A DNA stretch of 64,000 nt from Citrobacter amalonaticus Y19 (GCF_000981805.1 NZ_CP011133.1:186001-250000), one strand, 5' to 3'. Counted from the first letter of the stretch, positions 54,737 to 63,531 are shown. Program-made: numbers and translations. The notes: a model not told the origin generated them from the letters alone.

Positions 54737-55016
54737 TAGCTGGCTTATCAGGCAGATTCCGGACCGCTTTTTTGACGTTTTATCCGGAACCGAATGCGCG
54801 GAAATTGATGGTATTGCGCATGACGGTTTACTGCATGATACTGAACACAAGACAGCATACCCTGTTGCAGGAAGAGGTTTCCGAAAGGTGGATAACTGAT
54901 CGGATGCTATCAGTCCATCACATCATCATGGCACCGACAGTTCCCGGACCCCATCCCCGACAGCATCAGAACCAATATCCTCCCGCTATGCGGTGTATTT
55001 AACGAGAGAGTCATAA
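54737..55016. other. Sequence between transposon end and sigma gene; possible gene remnant
   Basis: 280 bases. A plus-strand frame is open from inside the repeat to a stop at 54899 and reads RQIPDRFFDVLSGTECAEID and so on, plausible protein but not recognised; it could be the 3' end of a gene cut by the transposon. The rest should hold the sigma gene promoter; no copy of the GCATC-N16-CGTC motif is present. Confidence 0.35.
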
Positions 55017-55559
55017 ATGGAGCAACTGAACGGCACGCCGCCTTGCCTTATGAAGGCGTGGAAGAAGCATGAACACGAACTTCTTTGCTGGTTACTCAGA
55101 CAAGTGGGTAATGAGGCTGATGCTGATGATCTGATACAGGAAACCTTTCTCCGGGCAATACGACAACATGGGAAATTCTGTGCCATCGTGAATGCCAGAG
55201 CCTGGCTGTTTGAGGTTGCCCGGCATCTGCTTATTGATAAAAGCCGCCAGCAGCGTCCATTTATGCCTCTCCACGATGATTTATCATTGCCGGATAATAC
55301 GCCTGAAACTGTCGACTCACTGGCTGGTTGTCTGCTCCGCATCCTGGATAAAATGGCAGAGTCTGATCGGATTATCCTTACGCTCTGTGATCTTGAGGGG
55401 ATGAAACAGGCTGATTTTGCAGACCGAAATGGTCTGACACTTGCGGCAACCAAATCGCGTTTATCCCGGGCGAGGGATAGGCTGCATAGGAAACTTTCCA
55501 GCAATTGCCAGATCAGACTGGATGAGTATGGTCGGGTATGTTGTTTCACTCCCAAGTGA
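55017..55559 (+). CDS. ECF-type sigma factor, SigZ-like (second copy)
   Basis: 180 residues, aligned end to end with the sigma factor at 34134-34703: TPPCLMKAW, LLRQVGNEADADDLIQETFLRAI, NARAWLFEVARHLLIDKSR, and LAATKSRLSRARDRLHRKL. The Cys-containing tail (SSNCQIRLDEYGRVCCFTPK) is also conserved. No anti-sigma gene is adjacent. The next unit, permease and thioredoxin, carries the same promoter motif as the three units near the first copy. Confidence 0.9.
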   Translation: MEQLNGTPPCLMKAWKKHEHELLCWLLRQVGNEADADDLIQETFLRAIRQHGKFCAIVNARAWLFEVARHLLIDKSRQQRPFMPLHDDLSLPDNTPETVDSLAGCLLRILDKMAESDRIILTLCDLEGMKQADFADRNGLTLAATKSRLSRARDRLHRKLSSNCQIRLDEYGRVCCFTPK

Positions 55560-55655
55560 AGAATCTGTTTCCCCTTCTGGGGTTACCGATAAGCTATTGC
55601 AGTGAAATCCTGTTCAATAACATTTCTCAGCAAATGAAATAAATCGAAAAAAACT

Positions 55656-55680
55656 GCATCCTTTTCTGTCAAACAGCGTC
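55656..55680 (+). promoter_or_regulatory. Candidate ECF-sigma promoter C (second permease-trx unit)
   Basis: TGCATCCTTTTCTG, 7 bases, GCGTCTTCCC: GCATC at 55656-55660 and CGTC at 55677-55680, 16 bases apart, 35 bases before the permease start. It differs from promoter B at one position in the first block. Confidence 0.73.
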
Positions 55681-55715
55681 TTCCCGAAAAACAACCGTCG
55701 TGAGGCCTGTCCGTT

Positions 55716-56717
55716 ATGTTCCAGATTTTCACTGATTTTGCCACCTGGCTGGTCTATGAATGCCTTAGTCTGAGTCCTGCAACCAAACTCGGGGAGGCGA
55801 TCCACTTTTTTGTCGAAGACGTGAGCAAAATTTTCGTTCTCTTGCTGGTCATGATCTACTTTGTGGCCATACTACGGGCCTCGCTGGATATTGAGAGGGT
55901 AAGAAACTATCTTGCAGGTAAGCACCGTGGAATGGGGTATTTACTGGGCTCCTGCTTTGGCGCCGTTACTCCGTTCTGTTCCTGCTCAAGTATCCCGGTA
56001 TTTCTGGGGTTTACTTCGGCTGGTATCCCCCTCGGGATTACCATGGCCTTTCTCATCACATCCCCCCTTATCAATGAAGTCGCCGTCCTGCTTCTGGTCA
56101 GCCTGCTCGGATGGAAGTTCACGCTCATTTATATTGCTGTCGGAATGGCTGTTGGTATGGCTGGCGGTGCTTTTCTTGATCGGATTAAGGCCGAACGCTG
56201 GTTAGCCGATTTTGCCGCCGATGCCCTCAGAGACGGGCAGCAACATCAAACTGATGAGATCCGACAATCTACCATGGCACCGCATATGCCTCCCTCAAAG
56301 CGACATGCCTTTGCTAAAGAGGAAACTCTCACCATTTTTAAGCGTGTCTGGCTCTGGGTCATTCTCGGAGTAGGACTTGGTGCGGCATTGCATGGATTTG
56401 TGCCCGACGGATGGATCGCGTCGCATCTCGGTGCCGGTCAGTGGTGGACTGTCCCTGTAGCTGTGCTGGTTGGCATACCTCTCTATTCCAATGCTACCGG
56501 TGTGATCCCTGTGATGGAGAGTCTGATCACGAACGGCCTGCCAGTGGGGACAACTCTGGCTTTTTGCATGAGCACTGTGGCTGCCAGCTTTCCTGAGTTC
56601 ATTCTGCTCAAACAGGTGATGAAGTGGCAATTACTGTGCACCCTGCTGTTGCTGTTGTTGACCTCTTTCACACTGGTTGGCTGGATTTTTAACGTTGTAT
56701 TCCCGTTAATTCCCTGA
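55716..56717 (+). CDS. YraQ/ArsP-type permease (DUF318), second copy
   Basis: 333 residues, eight or more hydrophobic segments. Same signatures as the first copy: TPFCSCSSIPVFLGF near residue 92 and GIPLYSNATGVIPV in the second half. A hydrophilic loop near residue 180-205 (HQTDEIRQSTMAPHMPPSKRH) is longer than in the first copy. It probably exports a soft-metal or thiol-linked compound; substrate not known. The thioredoxin gene follows after 13 bases. Confidence 0.86.
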   Translation: MFQIFTDFATWLVYECLSLSPATKLGEAIHFFVEDVSKIFVLLLVMIYFVAILRASLDIERVRNYLAGKHRGMGYLLGSCFGAVTPFCSCSSIPVFLGFTSAGIPLGITMAFLITSPLINEVAVLLLVSLLGWKFTLIYIAVGMAVGMAGGAFLDRIKAERWLADFAADALRDGQQHQTDEIRQSTMAPHMPPSKRHAFAKEETLTIFKRVWLWVILGVGLGAALHGFVPDGWIASHLGAGQWWTVPVAVLVGIPLYSNATGVIPVMESLITNGLPVGTTLAFCMSTVAASFPEFILLKQVMKWQLLCTLLLLLLTSFTLVGWIFNVVFPLIP

Positions 56718-56730
56718 AGAGGATTATAAA

Positions 56731-56961
56731 ATGAAGCATGTAAAAGTACTGGGTACAGGCTGTTCCGGTTGTAAAACAACCATCCGCCTTATCCAGCAGG
56801 TGGCTGATGAGAGAGGCGTCGCTATTCAGCTTGAAAAAGTGGAGTCACTGTCTGAAATAATGAAACACAAAGTGATGGCGACCCCGGCGGTTGTCGTTGA
56901 TAACATCGTTGTACATACTGGAGGAATACCATCAAGAGACATTATCGAAAGCTGGCTCTGA
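56731..56961 (+). CDS. Small thioredoxin-fold protein, second copy
   Basis: 76 residues: LGTGCSGCKTT near residue 8 (CxxC) and TPAVVVDNIVVHTGGIPS. It aligns along its full length with the protein at 38732-38971. AGAGGA ribosome site. No rhodanese or DUF2703 gene follows in this copy of the module. Confidence 0.88.
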   Translation: MKHVKVLGTGCSGCKTTIRLIQQVADERGVAIQLEKVESLSEIMKHKVMATPAVVVDNIVVHTGGIPSRDIIESWL

Positions 56962-57067
56962 CCTGCAGGCAGGGAAATAATTCCTGTTCGTTCATTGCCT
57001 GAAATATCAAGCTCTGATCTCTGTAGAGGACTCCCGGCAGCCCCTTTTTTAATGAAAAGTTCAGACC

Positions 57068-57095
57068 CAGAGATGAAGGTATACCTTCATCTCTG
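57068..57095. other. 28-bp perfect palindrome
   Basis: CAGAGATGAAGGTA followed by its exact inverse, in the 277-base gap between the second thioredoxin gene and a convergent small gene. There is no T run after it, so it is either a weak hairpin or a protein-binding site. Nothing else is recognised in this gap. Confidence 0.6.
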
Positions 57096-57238
57096 TCGCG
57101 GAGCTCCGCCACAGCAGGTAAAGTTTACACTCTGATATCTCACTTATCACAGTCAGTTCAGGTCCGTTTTTTGCTCTCTGACCGCTGGCCGTCTTACTGC
57201 AGTCCCTGTTCAGCCTTTAGTTATCATATTCCTGACGC

Positions 57239-57442
57239 TTATTCGTTTAAAGTCTGAAACTTCGCTTCAAGCTCAAGTATTCTGAGACACATCTGCTCAA
57301 TAAGTTCTGGTGTGATGGTTTTTTTAAAACGAGCGATGAGTTCAGCATCCGTGTCATCCATATATTTTATGGGTTTATCAAATGCAACCTGGCTAAGCCG
57401 GGCAAGCGCAAGAACTTCATCAATCATAAGGATTTTCTTCAT
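57239..57442 (-). CDS. Small hypothetical protein
   Basis: 67 residues, predicted helical, no Cys-rich or membrane features (MKKILMIDEVLALARLSQ, then IARFKKTITPELIEQM). No family recognised. The A/G-rich site GCGACATT precedes it weakly. It lies between the stress gene and the palindrome and could be transcribed with usp and sulP. Confidence 0.5.
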   Translation of the reverse strand: MKKILMIDEVLALARLSQVAFDKPIKYMDDTDAELIARFKKTITPELIEQMCLRILELEAKFQTLNE

Positions 57443-57523
57443 AATGTCGCCTTTTCTTCCCGACTCAGGGTTTTAATGCCAGTCTGGAATTAAGTTTTCC
57501 CGGAGTTTCCTCCGGGTTCCGAC

Positions 57524-58369
57524 TTATCTGAGCATTAACAGCGGGACTCTGGTCTGTTCGAGCATCGCAGTTGTGTTACTGCCGATGAAAAAACGTCGCA
57601 GGGAAGAGTGCCCATATGCCCCCATGACAATCAAATCCACGCCGTTTTCTGCGGCGTAACGACAAAGCGCCTCCGTTACCGAGCGTCCTTCAGCTAACCG
57701 GGATATCGCACTGATGCCAGCGCACTGCAGACTACGCTTTGCCTCTTCGAGGGTATGAGCATCGCCGTTAACCATTACGATATGACATTCCAGGCTCTGC
57801 AGCAGAGGGCTGAGCGTCAGTCGACGCAGGTTTCTCCGGCTTTCCTCACTGCCATCAAACGCAAACATGACTCTTGAAGGTACAGAAAAAGTTTCAGGTA
57901 CAATCATTACCGGCTTTTTCTGCAGGCGGATAATGCTCTCCAGATTGCTGCCAACCGGGTTCTGTGCTCCCCGGCGACCGAGCACTATCATACGAATACC
58001 CTTCAGGTCAGCCAGGATGATATCCAGTGCGCCATGTTTCTGAAGTTGCTGAACATCCGGGATACCGATCTGGCTGAGCAGTTCCGCGCATCCGGCAAGA
58101 ATGGCGCGTCCCTGAGTCATCAGCAGGCGGTTACGCTCCCCTTCTATTCGGACAAGGTCCTGCGTCAGTTGCTCCCGGCTGTCAATACCGATAGCCCCCG
58201 TAAGGTCAGAAACTGCCGGTTGTTCATTTTTTTCAAGCACATGCAGCAGGGCAAGAGGAACGTCAAGCTTCCCGGCAATCCAGGCTGCATACTCACACAC
58301 GGCGCGTGTTGATGACGATCCATCCACGCAGGCAATAACGGTGTTGTCCATAGCATTAATTCCTGACAT
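57524..58369 (-). CDS. Tandem-domain universal stress protein UspA family
   Basis: 281 residues, two Usp domains. The second ends with the ATP-binding motif GAYGHSSLRRFFIGSNT near residue 255; the first has a related GRRGAQNPVGSNLES near residue 135. The ATG at 58369 overlaps the sulP stop as TAATG (coupling); MDNTVIAC six codons later is an alternative start. The pairing sulP-usp recurs in bacteria, perhaps coupling anion uptake with stress. Confidence 0.88.
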   Translation of the reverse strand: MSGINAMDNTVIACVDGSSSTRAVCEYAAWIAGKLDVPLALLHVLEKNEQPAVSDLTGAIGIDSREQLTQDLVRIEGERNRLLMTQGRAILAGCAELLSQIGIPDVQQLQKHGALDIILADLKGIRMIVLGRRGAQNPVGSNLESIIRLQKKPVMIVPETFSVPSRVMFAFDGSEESRRNLRRLTLSPLLQSLECHIVMVNGDAHTLEEAKRSLQCAGISAISRLAEGRSVTEALCRYAAENGVDLIVMGAYGHSSLRRFFIGSNTTAMLEQTRVPLLMLR

Positions 58370-59847
58370 TAATGACCTCCCATCAGTTTTTCGATTTCTT
58401 CGGGTTTATCGTGAACACCAAAGCGATCAACGATAGTACGGGTTGCTTCGTTCATCCCGCGGATCTCAACGTCTGTTCCTTCTCTGCGGAATTTAATAAC
58501 CACCTTATCCAGTGCGCTGACCGACGTGATATCCCAGAAATGGGCATGCGTAACATCAATGACAACTTTCTCTGCAGCTTCGCGAAAATCAAAATACGCC
58601 ATAAAGCGGTCGGCGGAGGCAAAGAACACCTGCCCGGTGACCTTATAGAGCCGGGACTCTTCCCTGAGTTCTGAAGAGACAGCCAGAAAACGCGCCACTT
58701 TAGTGGCAAAATTCAGGGAAGCGATAAGCACACCGGTCAGTACCCCGAATGCCAGATTATGAGTGGCCACCACCACCACCACTGTTGCCAGCATCACCAC
58801 GCTGGTAGAAATGGGATGGCTTTTAAGGTCGGTAACTGAACGCCATGAAAAGGTACCAATCGAAACCATGATCATTACGGCGACAAGCGCGGCCATAGGG
58901 ATTTGCGAGACCAGGTCCCTGAGAAAGACTACCATACACAGCAGGACCACACCGGCAGTGAGGGTGGACAGACGGCCCCGACCGCCGGATTTCACGTTGA
59001 TAACAGACTGACCAATCATTGCACAGCCCGCCATTCCCCCGACAAATGAGGTGCAGATATTAGCGATGCCCTGAGCCTTGCATTCCCTGTTTTTATCACT
59101 GGGGGTATCCGTCATATCGTCCACAATCGTGGCTGTCATCATTGATTCCAGTAACCCTACAATGGCGAGGCCTGCGGAGTAAGGGAGAATAATCAGGAGC
59201 GTATCAAGATTCAGCGGGATATCCGGCACCAGGAAGACCGGCAGACTGTCAGGCAGTTTGCCCATATCCCCGACCGTACGCACGTCCAGATGCAGCCATA
59301 TGGCAATCGCCGTAAGCACCACGATACAGACAAGGGGTGAGGGGATTGTTTTATTCAGATACGGGAAGAGGTAGATAATGGCGAGCCCTACTGCCGTCAT
59401 AGCATAAACATGCCAGGTCACATTGGTGAGCTCAGGTAACTGCGCCATGAAAATCAGGATCGCGAGTGCATTAACGAATCCGGTCACCACGGAGCGTGAG
59501 ACGTAGCGCATGAGCCCGCCGAGTTTAAGATAACCGGCTATCAGCTGGAATACGCCGGTCAGTACGGAGGCAGCCAGTAAGTACTGTAGTCCATGATCCT
59601 TCACCAGGGTCACCATCAGGAGCGCCATTGCCCCCGTTGATGAAGATATCATCGCCGGGCGACCACCAAAGAAGGCCATAATCAGCGGGATACAGAAAGC
59701 GGAGTAAAGCCCCACCTGAGGGTCAACACCGGCAATAATGGAAAAGGCGATCGCTTCTGGAATGAGTGCGAGCGCGACAACAATACCAGCCAGCACGTCA
59801 CCACGGACGTTACCCAGCCAGTCCTTACGCGTCGAGGACAGCAACAT
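58369..59847 (-). CDS. SulP-family anion transporter with STAS domain
   Basis: 492 residues. About eleven to twelve hydrophobic segments in residues 20-390; family words DVLAGIVVALALIPEAIAFSIIAGVDP near residue 18 and GGMAGCAMIGQSVINVKSGGRGR near residue 264. The C-terminal STAS domain (VVIDVTHAHFWDITSVSALDKVVIKF) lies near residue 430. Bacterial SulP proteins carry sulfate, bicarbonate or dicarboxylates; substrate not predictable from sequence. Confidence 0.9.
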   Translation of the reverse strand: MLLSSTRKDWLGNVRGDVLAGIVVALALIPEAIAFSIIAGVDPQVGLYSAFCIPLIMAFFGGRPAMISSSTGAMALLMVTLVKDHGLQYLLAASVLTGVFQLIAGYLKLGGLMRYVSRSVVTGFVNALAILIFMAQLPELTNVTWHVYAMTAVGLAIIYLFPYLNKTIPSPLVCIVVLTAIAIWLHLDVRTVGDMGKLPDSLPVFLVPDIPLNLDTLLIILPYSAGLAIVGLLESMMTATIVDDMTDTPSDKNRECKAQGIANICTSFVGGMAGCAMIGQSVINVKSGGRGRLSTLTAGVVLLCMVVFLRDLVSQIPMAALVAVMIMVSIGTFSWRSVTDLKSHPISTSVVMLATVVVVVATHNLAFGVLTGVLIASLNFATKVARFLAVSSELREESRLYKVTGQVFFASADRFMAYFDFREAAEKVVIDVTHAHFWDITSVSALDKVVIKFRREGTDVEIRGMNEATRTIVDRFGVHDKPEEIEKLMGGH

Positions 59848-60264
59848 AGTAATTTCTCAGTTTTTAGATGTAGTTAGCCCCGGAGGACATAAGTTTCAAA
59901 TACGATAAAACACATCCGCAGACGGGATGTTATTACGTGCGTTCTGAGGCTCGCTCAGTACGGCGGAGGAAGGGAAAACTCAGGGTGGCGTAATGCGCAT
60001 GATCAGCAGATAAATCCTTGAAAGCAGGTACTCAGCCCTCAGTGAACAGAATAAGTCAGCGTAATGTACTTTAGTGCTGACCACGTGCTCTGTATGATAC
60101 AGAATCTATCTACTATAAACGAAAATACAGCACGATCAATGCTCACACTCTATATGGGACGTTCGTACCTGGACATGATTATCTGTGTTCAATGTCCCCG
60201 CATGACCGTCTTAACATCCAGAATATTACGTTTCCAAAAAAACCAGAAATGATTAAAAAATGAG
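59848..60264. other. Intergenic region upstream of sulP to the transposon end
   Basis: 417 bases. It should hold the sulP promoter on the minus strand. A plus-strand frame of 62 codons (60064-60252) has no ribosome site and no recognisable protein character. No repeat was recognised apart from the transposon end that follows. Confidence 0.5.
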
Positions 60265-60302
60265 CTTAACGTACAATAATTTTCGATATCCAAACTGACC
60301 CC
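60265..60302. repeat. Lone 38-bp Tn3-family terminal inverted repeat
   Basis: Read on the minus strand: GGGGTCAGTTTGGATATCG at the outside, ending TTGTACGTTAAG. It aligns well with the Tn3-type ends at 1272-1309 and 47004-47041 (same length, GGGGTC start, ACGNTAAG end) but is a different sequence. No partner with the same sequence was found in the window. Confidence 0.78.
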
Positions 60303-61792
60303 TAGATGGCTCACTTGTCAGTTGCGGTTGTCCACCAGGTTCAAACCGGATCATCGCGCCAGCAGGCCAGTGGCTGGGACAGGGAAAATCGCCTGAACAG
60401 ATTGCGGCTGAAAAACGAGTTGCTGCGGCAGCGGAAGCAGCAGCAGCCAGGAAAGTACAGGAGGACAAAGACCGGGCCATACGTGCGATGCCGGTGTTTG
60501 CCAAATCCAGCCAGTGCGGCCCGGGCAATACAGAAGCCCTGACGTGCGAGGCATCTCACCGTGATTTTGGGGCAATGGCGTATTACATGGCCACGCCCGA
60601 AGCCAGAATCAATGATGCACCGGCCACCGACCAGACAGTTACTCAACACGCTCAGACGGCTAAAAAGAAAAAGCCAGCTTCAGCTGATGATAAAGGTTCC
60701 TGGTTCTCGCGCATGTTCGGCGGAAGAAAGGAATCTGCTACTGATAGTGCTCCGGCAGCTGCGGCAGCAGCAATGACGATTACACGCACCCCATTACAGC
60801 TGGCACTTGCCGAAGGAAGCGGGCTTGCGTTGTTACGGTTGCTGGGCGGTGCAGCCAGTACGGCAGGAACATGGCTGGTGGAAACCTCTCCGATAGGCGC
60901 TGGTGTTGTCGGGGCGTTGTGGTCAACGAAGCTGAATTCGGGTGAACAGGACTTCATCGACTCGATGCGGTTACGTCAGCTTGCGGAATCCCGGGGGGAG
61001 GCCGACACGCGCGTCCGTTTTATGTGGCGCGATAATGGTGGCCGTCTTGAGCCTGTTGGTTTTAATGTTGCTCAGGGGAGCGGGCTGGATAAAGTGCCGG
61101 TTCGAATGCTCCAGAAAAACTGGCGCACCGGCGCATATGAATTTGTGGAAGATGGCGAAAAACGACCGACCCTGGTCTGGACACCGGATAACCCCGGATT
61201 CACGCTCCCTACGAATACCGGCAATACCGATACTCCCTATTTGCCGAGCTCGGTTCTTGTCCATCCGCAGGATGAGATCCCCCGTCTTGGGTCGACGGTC
61301 AGTCCTGGCCCTGAAGAGAAAACGTTCCGCGACTACATCCTGGTTCACCCGGAAGGCGCATTTGAACCAATCTACATCTATCTCAGTAAGCCACCGGTAC
61401 AATTTCTCGATGTAGAGCTCTATAGTGACTTTGAACGTCGCTCGCGTCAGAAACTTTATGAAGCTGATCATATGCCATCAGCAGCAGCGGTTAAGCTTGC
61501 GTTGTCGCGTGAATATCCGTTGTTAAGCCCACGAGAGCTGGACAGATTAAGCAAAGACGTTGCGGCCCTGATTGTGCCTATAGCTATCCACCATAACGTC
61601 AGCGAGACGTTTGGCGGGAGGAATACGCCCGAGCAGATAGAACGTGACTCACGTGATCTACGAGCCGCACTGGACAGAAACTTTGATGCAGTGAAACCTG
61701 AACTGAAAAAAGAAGGTGCAACTGAAGCGCAGCTGGAAGCAGCCAGGGCAAGAATGCACAAACTCAACACTGAAGTGGGACTTTACAAATGA
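60299..61792 (+). pseudogene. PAAR / S-type pyocin-domain toxin gene, 5' end missing
   Basis: The frame is open from the transposon repeat onward. It begins with LDGSLVSCGCPPGSNRI, the last strands of a PAAR-like spike domain, then an Ala-rich linker, then (after the ATG at 60488) an S-type pyocin domain with NGGRLEPVGFNVAQGSGLDKVPVR-type sequence and DYILVHPEGAFEPIYIYLSK (residues about 160-310 of the ATG frame). The C-terminal toxin part has YEADHMPSAAAVKLA and HHNVSETFGGRN; the enzyme class is not recognised. The PAAR start, and so delivery by a type VI system, has been lost. Shorter translation from 60488 remains possible. Confidence 0.75.
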
Positions 61793-62274
61793 CGGTAAAA
61801 TTAGAGGCGCTGATCCGCAGCTTTGGGAAGTCATATGACGAGCTGGTCTCCCTGGGGCTCATAACCTATAAAACTCCTCCGACTGCTTCTTCCGGGGAAC
61901 CAGATCTAAATCTGGAGATGGCCAAAGAGGGGTTATTCCTGACCTTCAAACGTCAGGGCCGGATATTCCAGGTTATCACCCTGGCGATCCAGAATGGCAA
62001 GGCCAAAAACTGGGTTTTCCCGAGTGAGCTTCCGTTCGGTCTGTTACCGCAGATGGATGTCGACTGGGTACATTCTCACTTCAGCGATCCAATCTATACC
62101 CAGCAGCCGAAAGTGATTATGCGCCGGGCATTTGGGCGCTGCGAAGTCTACAAACTCGACGTTGCCGGTTCTGAGGTTGCGATTCAGTTCGACTTCGATA
62201 TTGCTGAGCACGTAGATAGCGTTACATTCCGACCGCTTTCGCTCGTGAATGCCCTGCTGTCAGGGACGAAGTAA
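61789..62274 (+). CDS. Presumed immunity protein (DUF6392 family)
   Basis: 161 residues. The start overlaps the toxin stop by 4 bases (ATGA), the usual toxin-immunity coupling. Acidic, no signal or membrane segment; typical words are LITYKTPPTASSGEPDLNLEMAKEG and WVFPSELPFGL. I associate this family with S-type pyocin toxins. It should bind and neutralise the C-terminal toxin domain encoded just upstream. Confidence 0.78.
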   Translation: MTVKLEALIRSFGKSYDELVSLGLITYKTPPTASSGEPDLNLEMAKEGLFLTFKRQGRIFQVITLAIQNGKAKNWVFPSELPFGLLPQMDVDWVHSHFSDPIYTQQPKVIMRRAFGRCEVYKLDVAGSEVAIQFDFDIAEHVDSVTFRPLSLVNALLSGTK

Positions 62275-62284
62275 CTTATGACAA

Positions 62285-62308
62285 AGGGCGCTGAATAGCG
62301 CCCTCTTT
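62285..62308 (+). terminator. Terminator after the immunity gene
   Basis: Arms GGGCGC and GCGCCC around TGAATA, flanked by A on the left and TCTTTACT on the right, 12 bases after the stop. Confidence 0.75.
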
Positions 62309-62338
62309 ACTCTGCCTAAGCTGGTGGAGCACTACCCC

Positions 62339-62965
62339 TTAGTATTGCGAGAGCTGGCTCTCTAATGCCAGTTGCTTAATTAGCTGTTGCTCGCATTGCG
62401 GTTTTCCCCATGAATCCTGCCAGTTACAGATGTTCAGGTACTTTGCCTCCAGCCTTTCCATCCCATCGAGGTTAGAGATGGCATAGTCTGGCCAGATATC
62501 GTGAAACACAACGTCGTAAATTACTCCGGCTGGTGGGCAATATTCCATCGCATCGGCATGAACAATCTCTACACGGGGGTCGTGGGCGAACGTACCACCC
62601 ACCAGGTTGATGACATCCTGCGATTTTTCTATGACGGTAACATGGGTAATGTCGTCTTTCTGAAGGATGACATGGAGAACCATGCCAAGCCCAAGGCCAT
62701 TAATGAGAACCCGTCCAGTCGCCTGATCAATGAATGATTCACAGGTACGTATCTCCATTGGGGTGTTAGACATGACCACCTCCCCGCAATGAGATAACCG
62801 GCGATAAAAACCAGGTGGAATGTACTCGTCTGGATTATCTGTATGTTGAGCACGTAATGCGAGCGTCAGGGCTTTGTCTTTCGTTATTTCGAAAGTGTCC
62901 AGAGTCCAGTTACCAGATTTGCCGTCTTTAACGGGTAAATCAGAAAAGCAGCTTTTCATACACAT
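62339..62965 (-). CDS. Class I SAM-dependent methyltransferase-like protein
   Basis: 208 residues (or 206 from the next ATG at 62959). The nucleotide-binding glycine loop VLINGLGLGMVLHVIL lies near residue 87, followed by the acidic VTVIEKSQDVINLV, then VEIVHADAMEY and YDVVFHDIWPDY, the order of motifs I to IV in spermidine-synthase-like methyltransferases. The substrate is unknown. It points towards the toxin module but has its own gap of promoter length upstream (62966-63076). Confidence 0.75.
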   Translation of the reverse strand: MCMKSCFSDLPVKDGKSGNWTLDTFEITKDKALTLALRAQHTDNPDEYIPPGFYRRLSHCGEVVMSNTPMEIRTCESFIDQATGRVLINGLGLGMVLHVILQKDDITHVTVIEKSQDVINLVGGTFAHDPRVEIVHADAMEYCPPAGVIYDVVFHDIWPDYAISNLDGMERLEAKYLNICNWQDSWGKPQCEQQLIKQLALESQLSQY

Positions 62966-63076
62966 GCCATAGAAATAGAGAAAATGAATTATCGAATTTT
63001 ACCATACCATTGAGCCAAAATCGTCGGCTCCAGGCGTTGCTTTAATGGCTACCGTGATTAGGAGGTGCAGTTAACG

Positions 63077-63523
63077 CTAGCCGTGAGCCAGATTACGCAG
63101 ATAAGACCCCAACTGCGCCCGCTGATAGCCGATGCCACCGGTCGTGTGTTCGATAATGATGTCGGCATTAAGCAAGCCAATTTTAATACGTCGCTCAATC
63201 GCAGCTCGCATCACCAGCTGATATGTTTTCCCTCCGGTCAGAAGTATAGATCGTACTCCTGATGGCCATTCATTTGAGTCGAAAGCAGCTAGTTCGGCGA
63301 TCATTTTCCCGGCTCGCTCAGCTGTCATGCGTTGCTCATACGGTTCGATAATATGTCCACCATCGATGAAACCGTGTCTTGCTGACAAGATGACAACCGC
63401 TGGCCATGTTGTCGGCACGTTAGCGCGAAAAGTCGAATACATAACCCCTTGATAGAGGTTTATTGCCGGGGCTGCTGTCCTGCCTTTTGTTGCCGAGCAG
63501 GACATGATAATTAAGTTAGTCAT
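63077..63523 (-). CDS. DUF6884-type protein
   Basis: 148 residues. LIIMSCSATKGRTAAPA at the start, VVILSARHGFIDGGHIIEPYEQRM near residue 43, and LLTGGKTYQLVMRAA near residue 93 follow the pattern of a small family often found on phages and plasmids (DUF6884), with conserved Cys, Ser-Ala-Lys/Arg-Gly and Glu-Pro-Tyr positions. The biochemical function is unknown. It starts eight bases after the upstream gene stops, so the two are probably one operon. Confidence 0.68.
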   Translation of the reverse strand: MTNLIIMSCSATKGRTAAPAINLYQGVMYSTFRANVPTTWPAVVILSARHGFIDGGHIIEPYEQRMTAERAGKMIAELAAFDSNEWPSGVRSILLTGGKTYQLVMRAAIERRIKIGLLNADIIIEHTTGGIGYQRAQLGSYLRNLAHG

Positions 63524-63531
63524 TGTTGCGT

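Noticed and set aside
54900..55016. A fifth copy of the ECF-type promoter before the second sigma gene
   Set aside because: GCATC occurs near 54965 but the sequence 16 bases on is CGCT rather than CGTC and there is no TTTTCTG block.
60064..60252. 62-codon plus-strand frame before the lone terminal repeat
   Set aside because: No ribosome site, no recognisable protein features, and the region should hold the sulP promoter.
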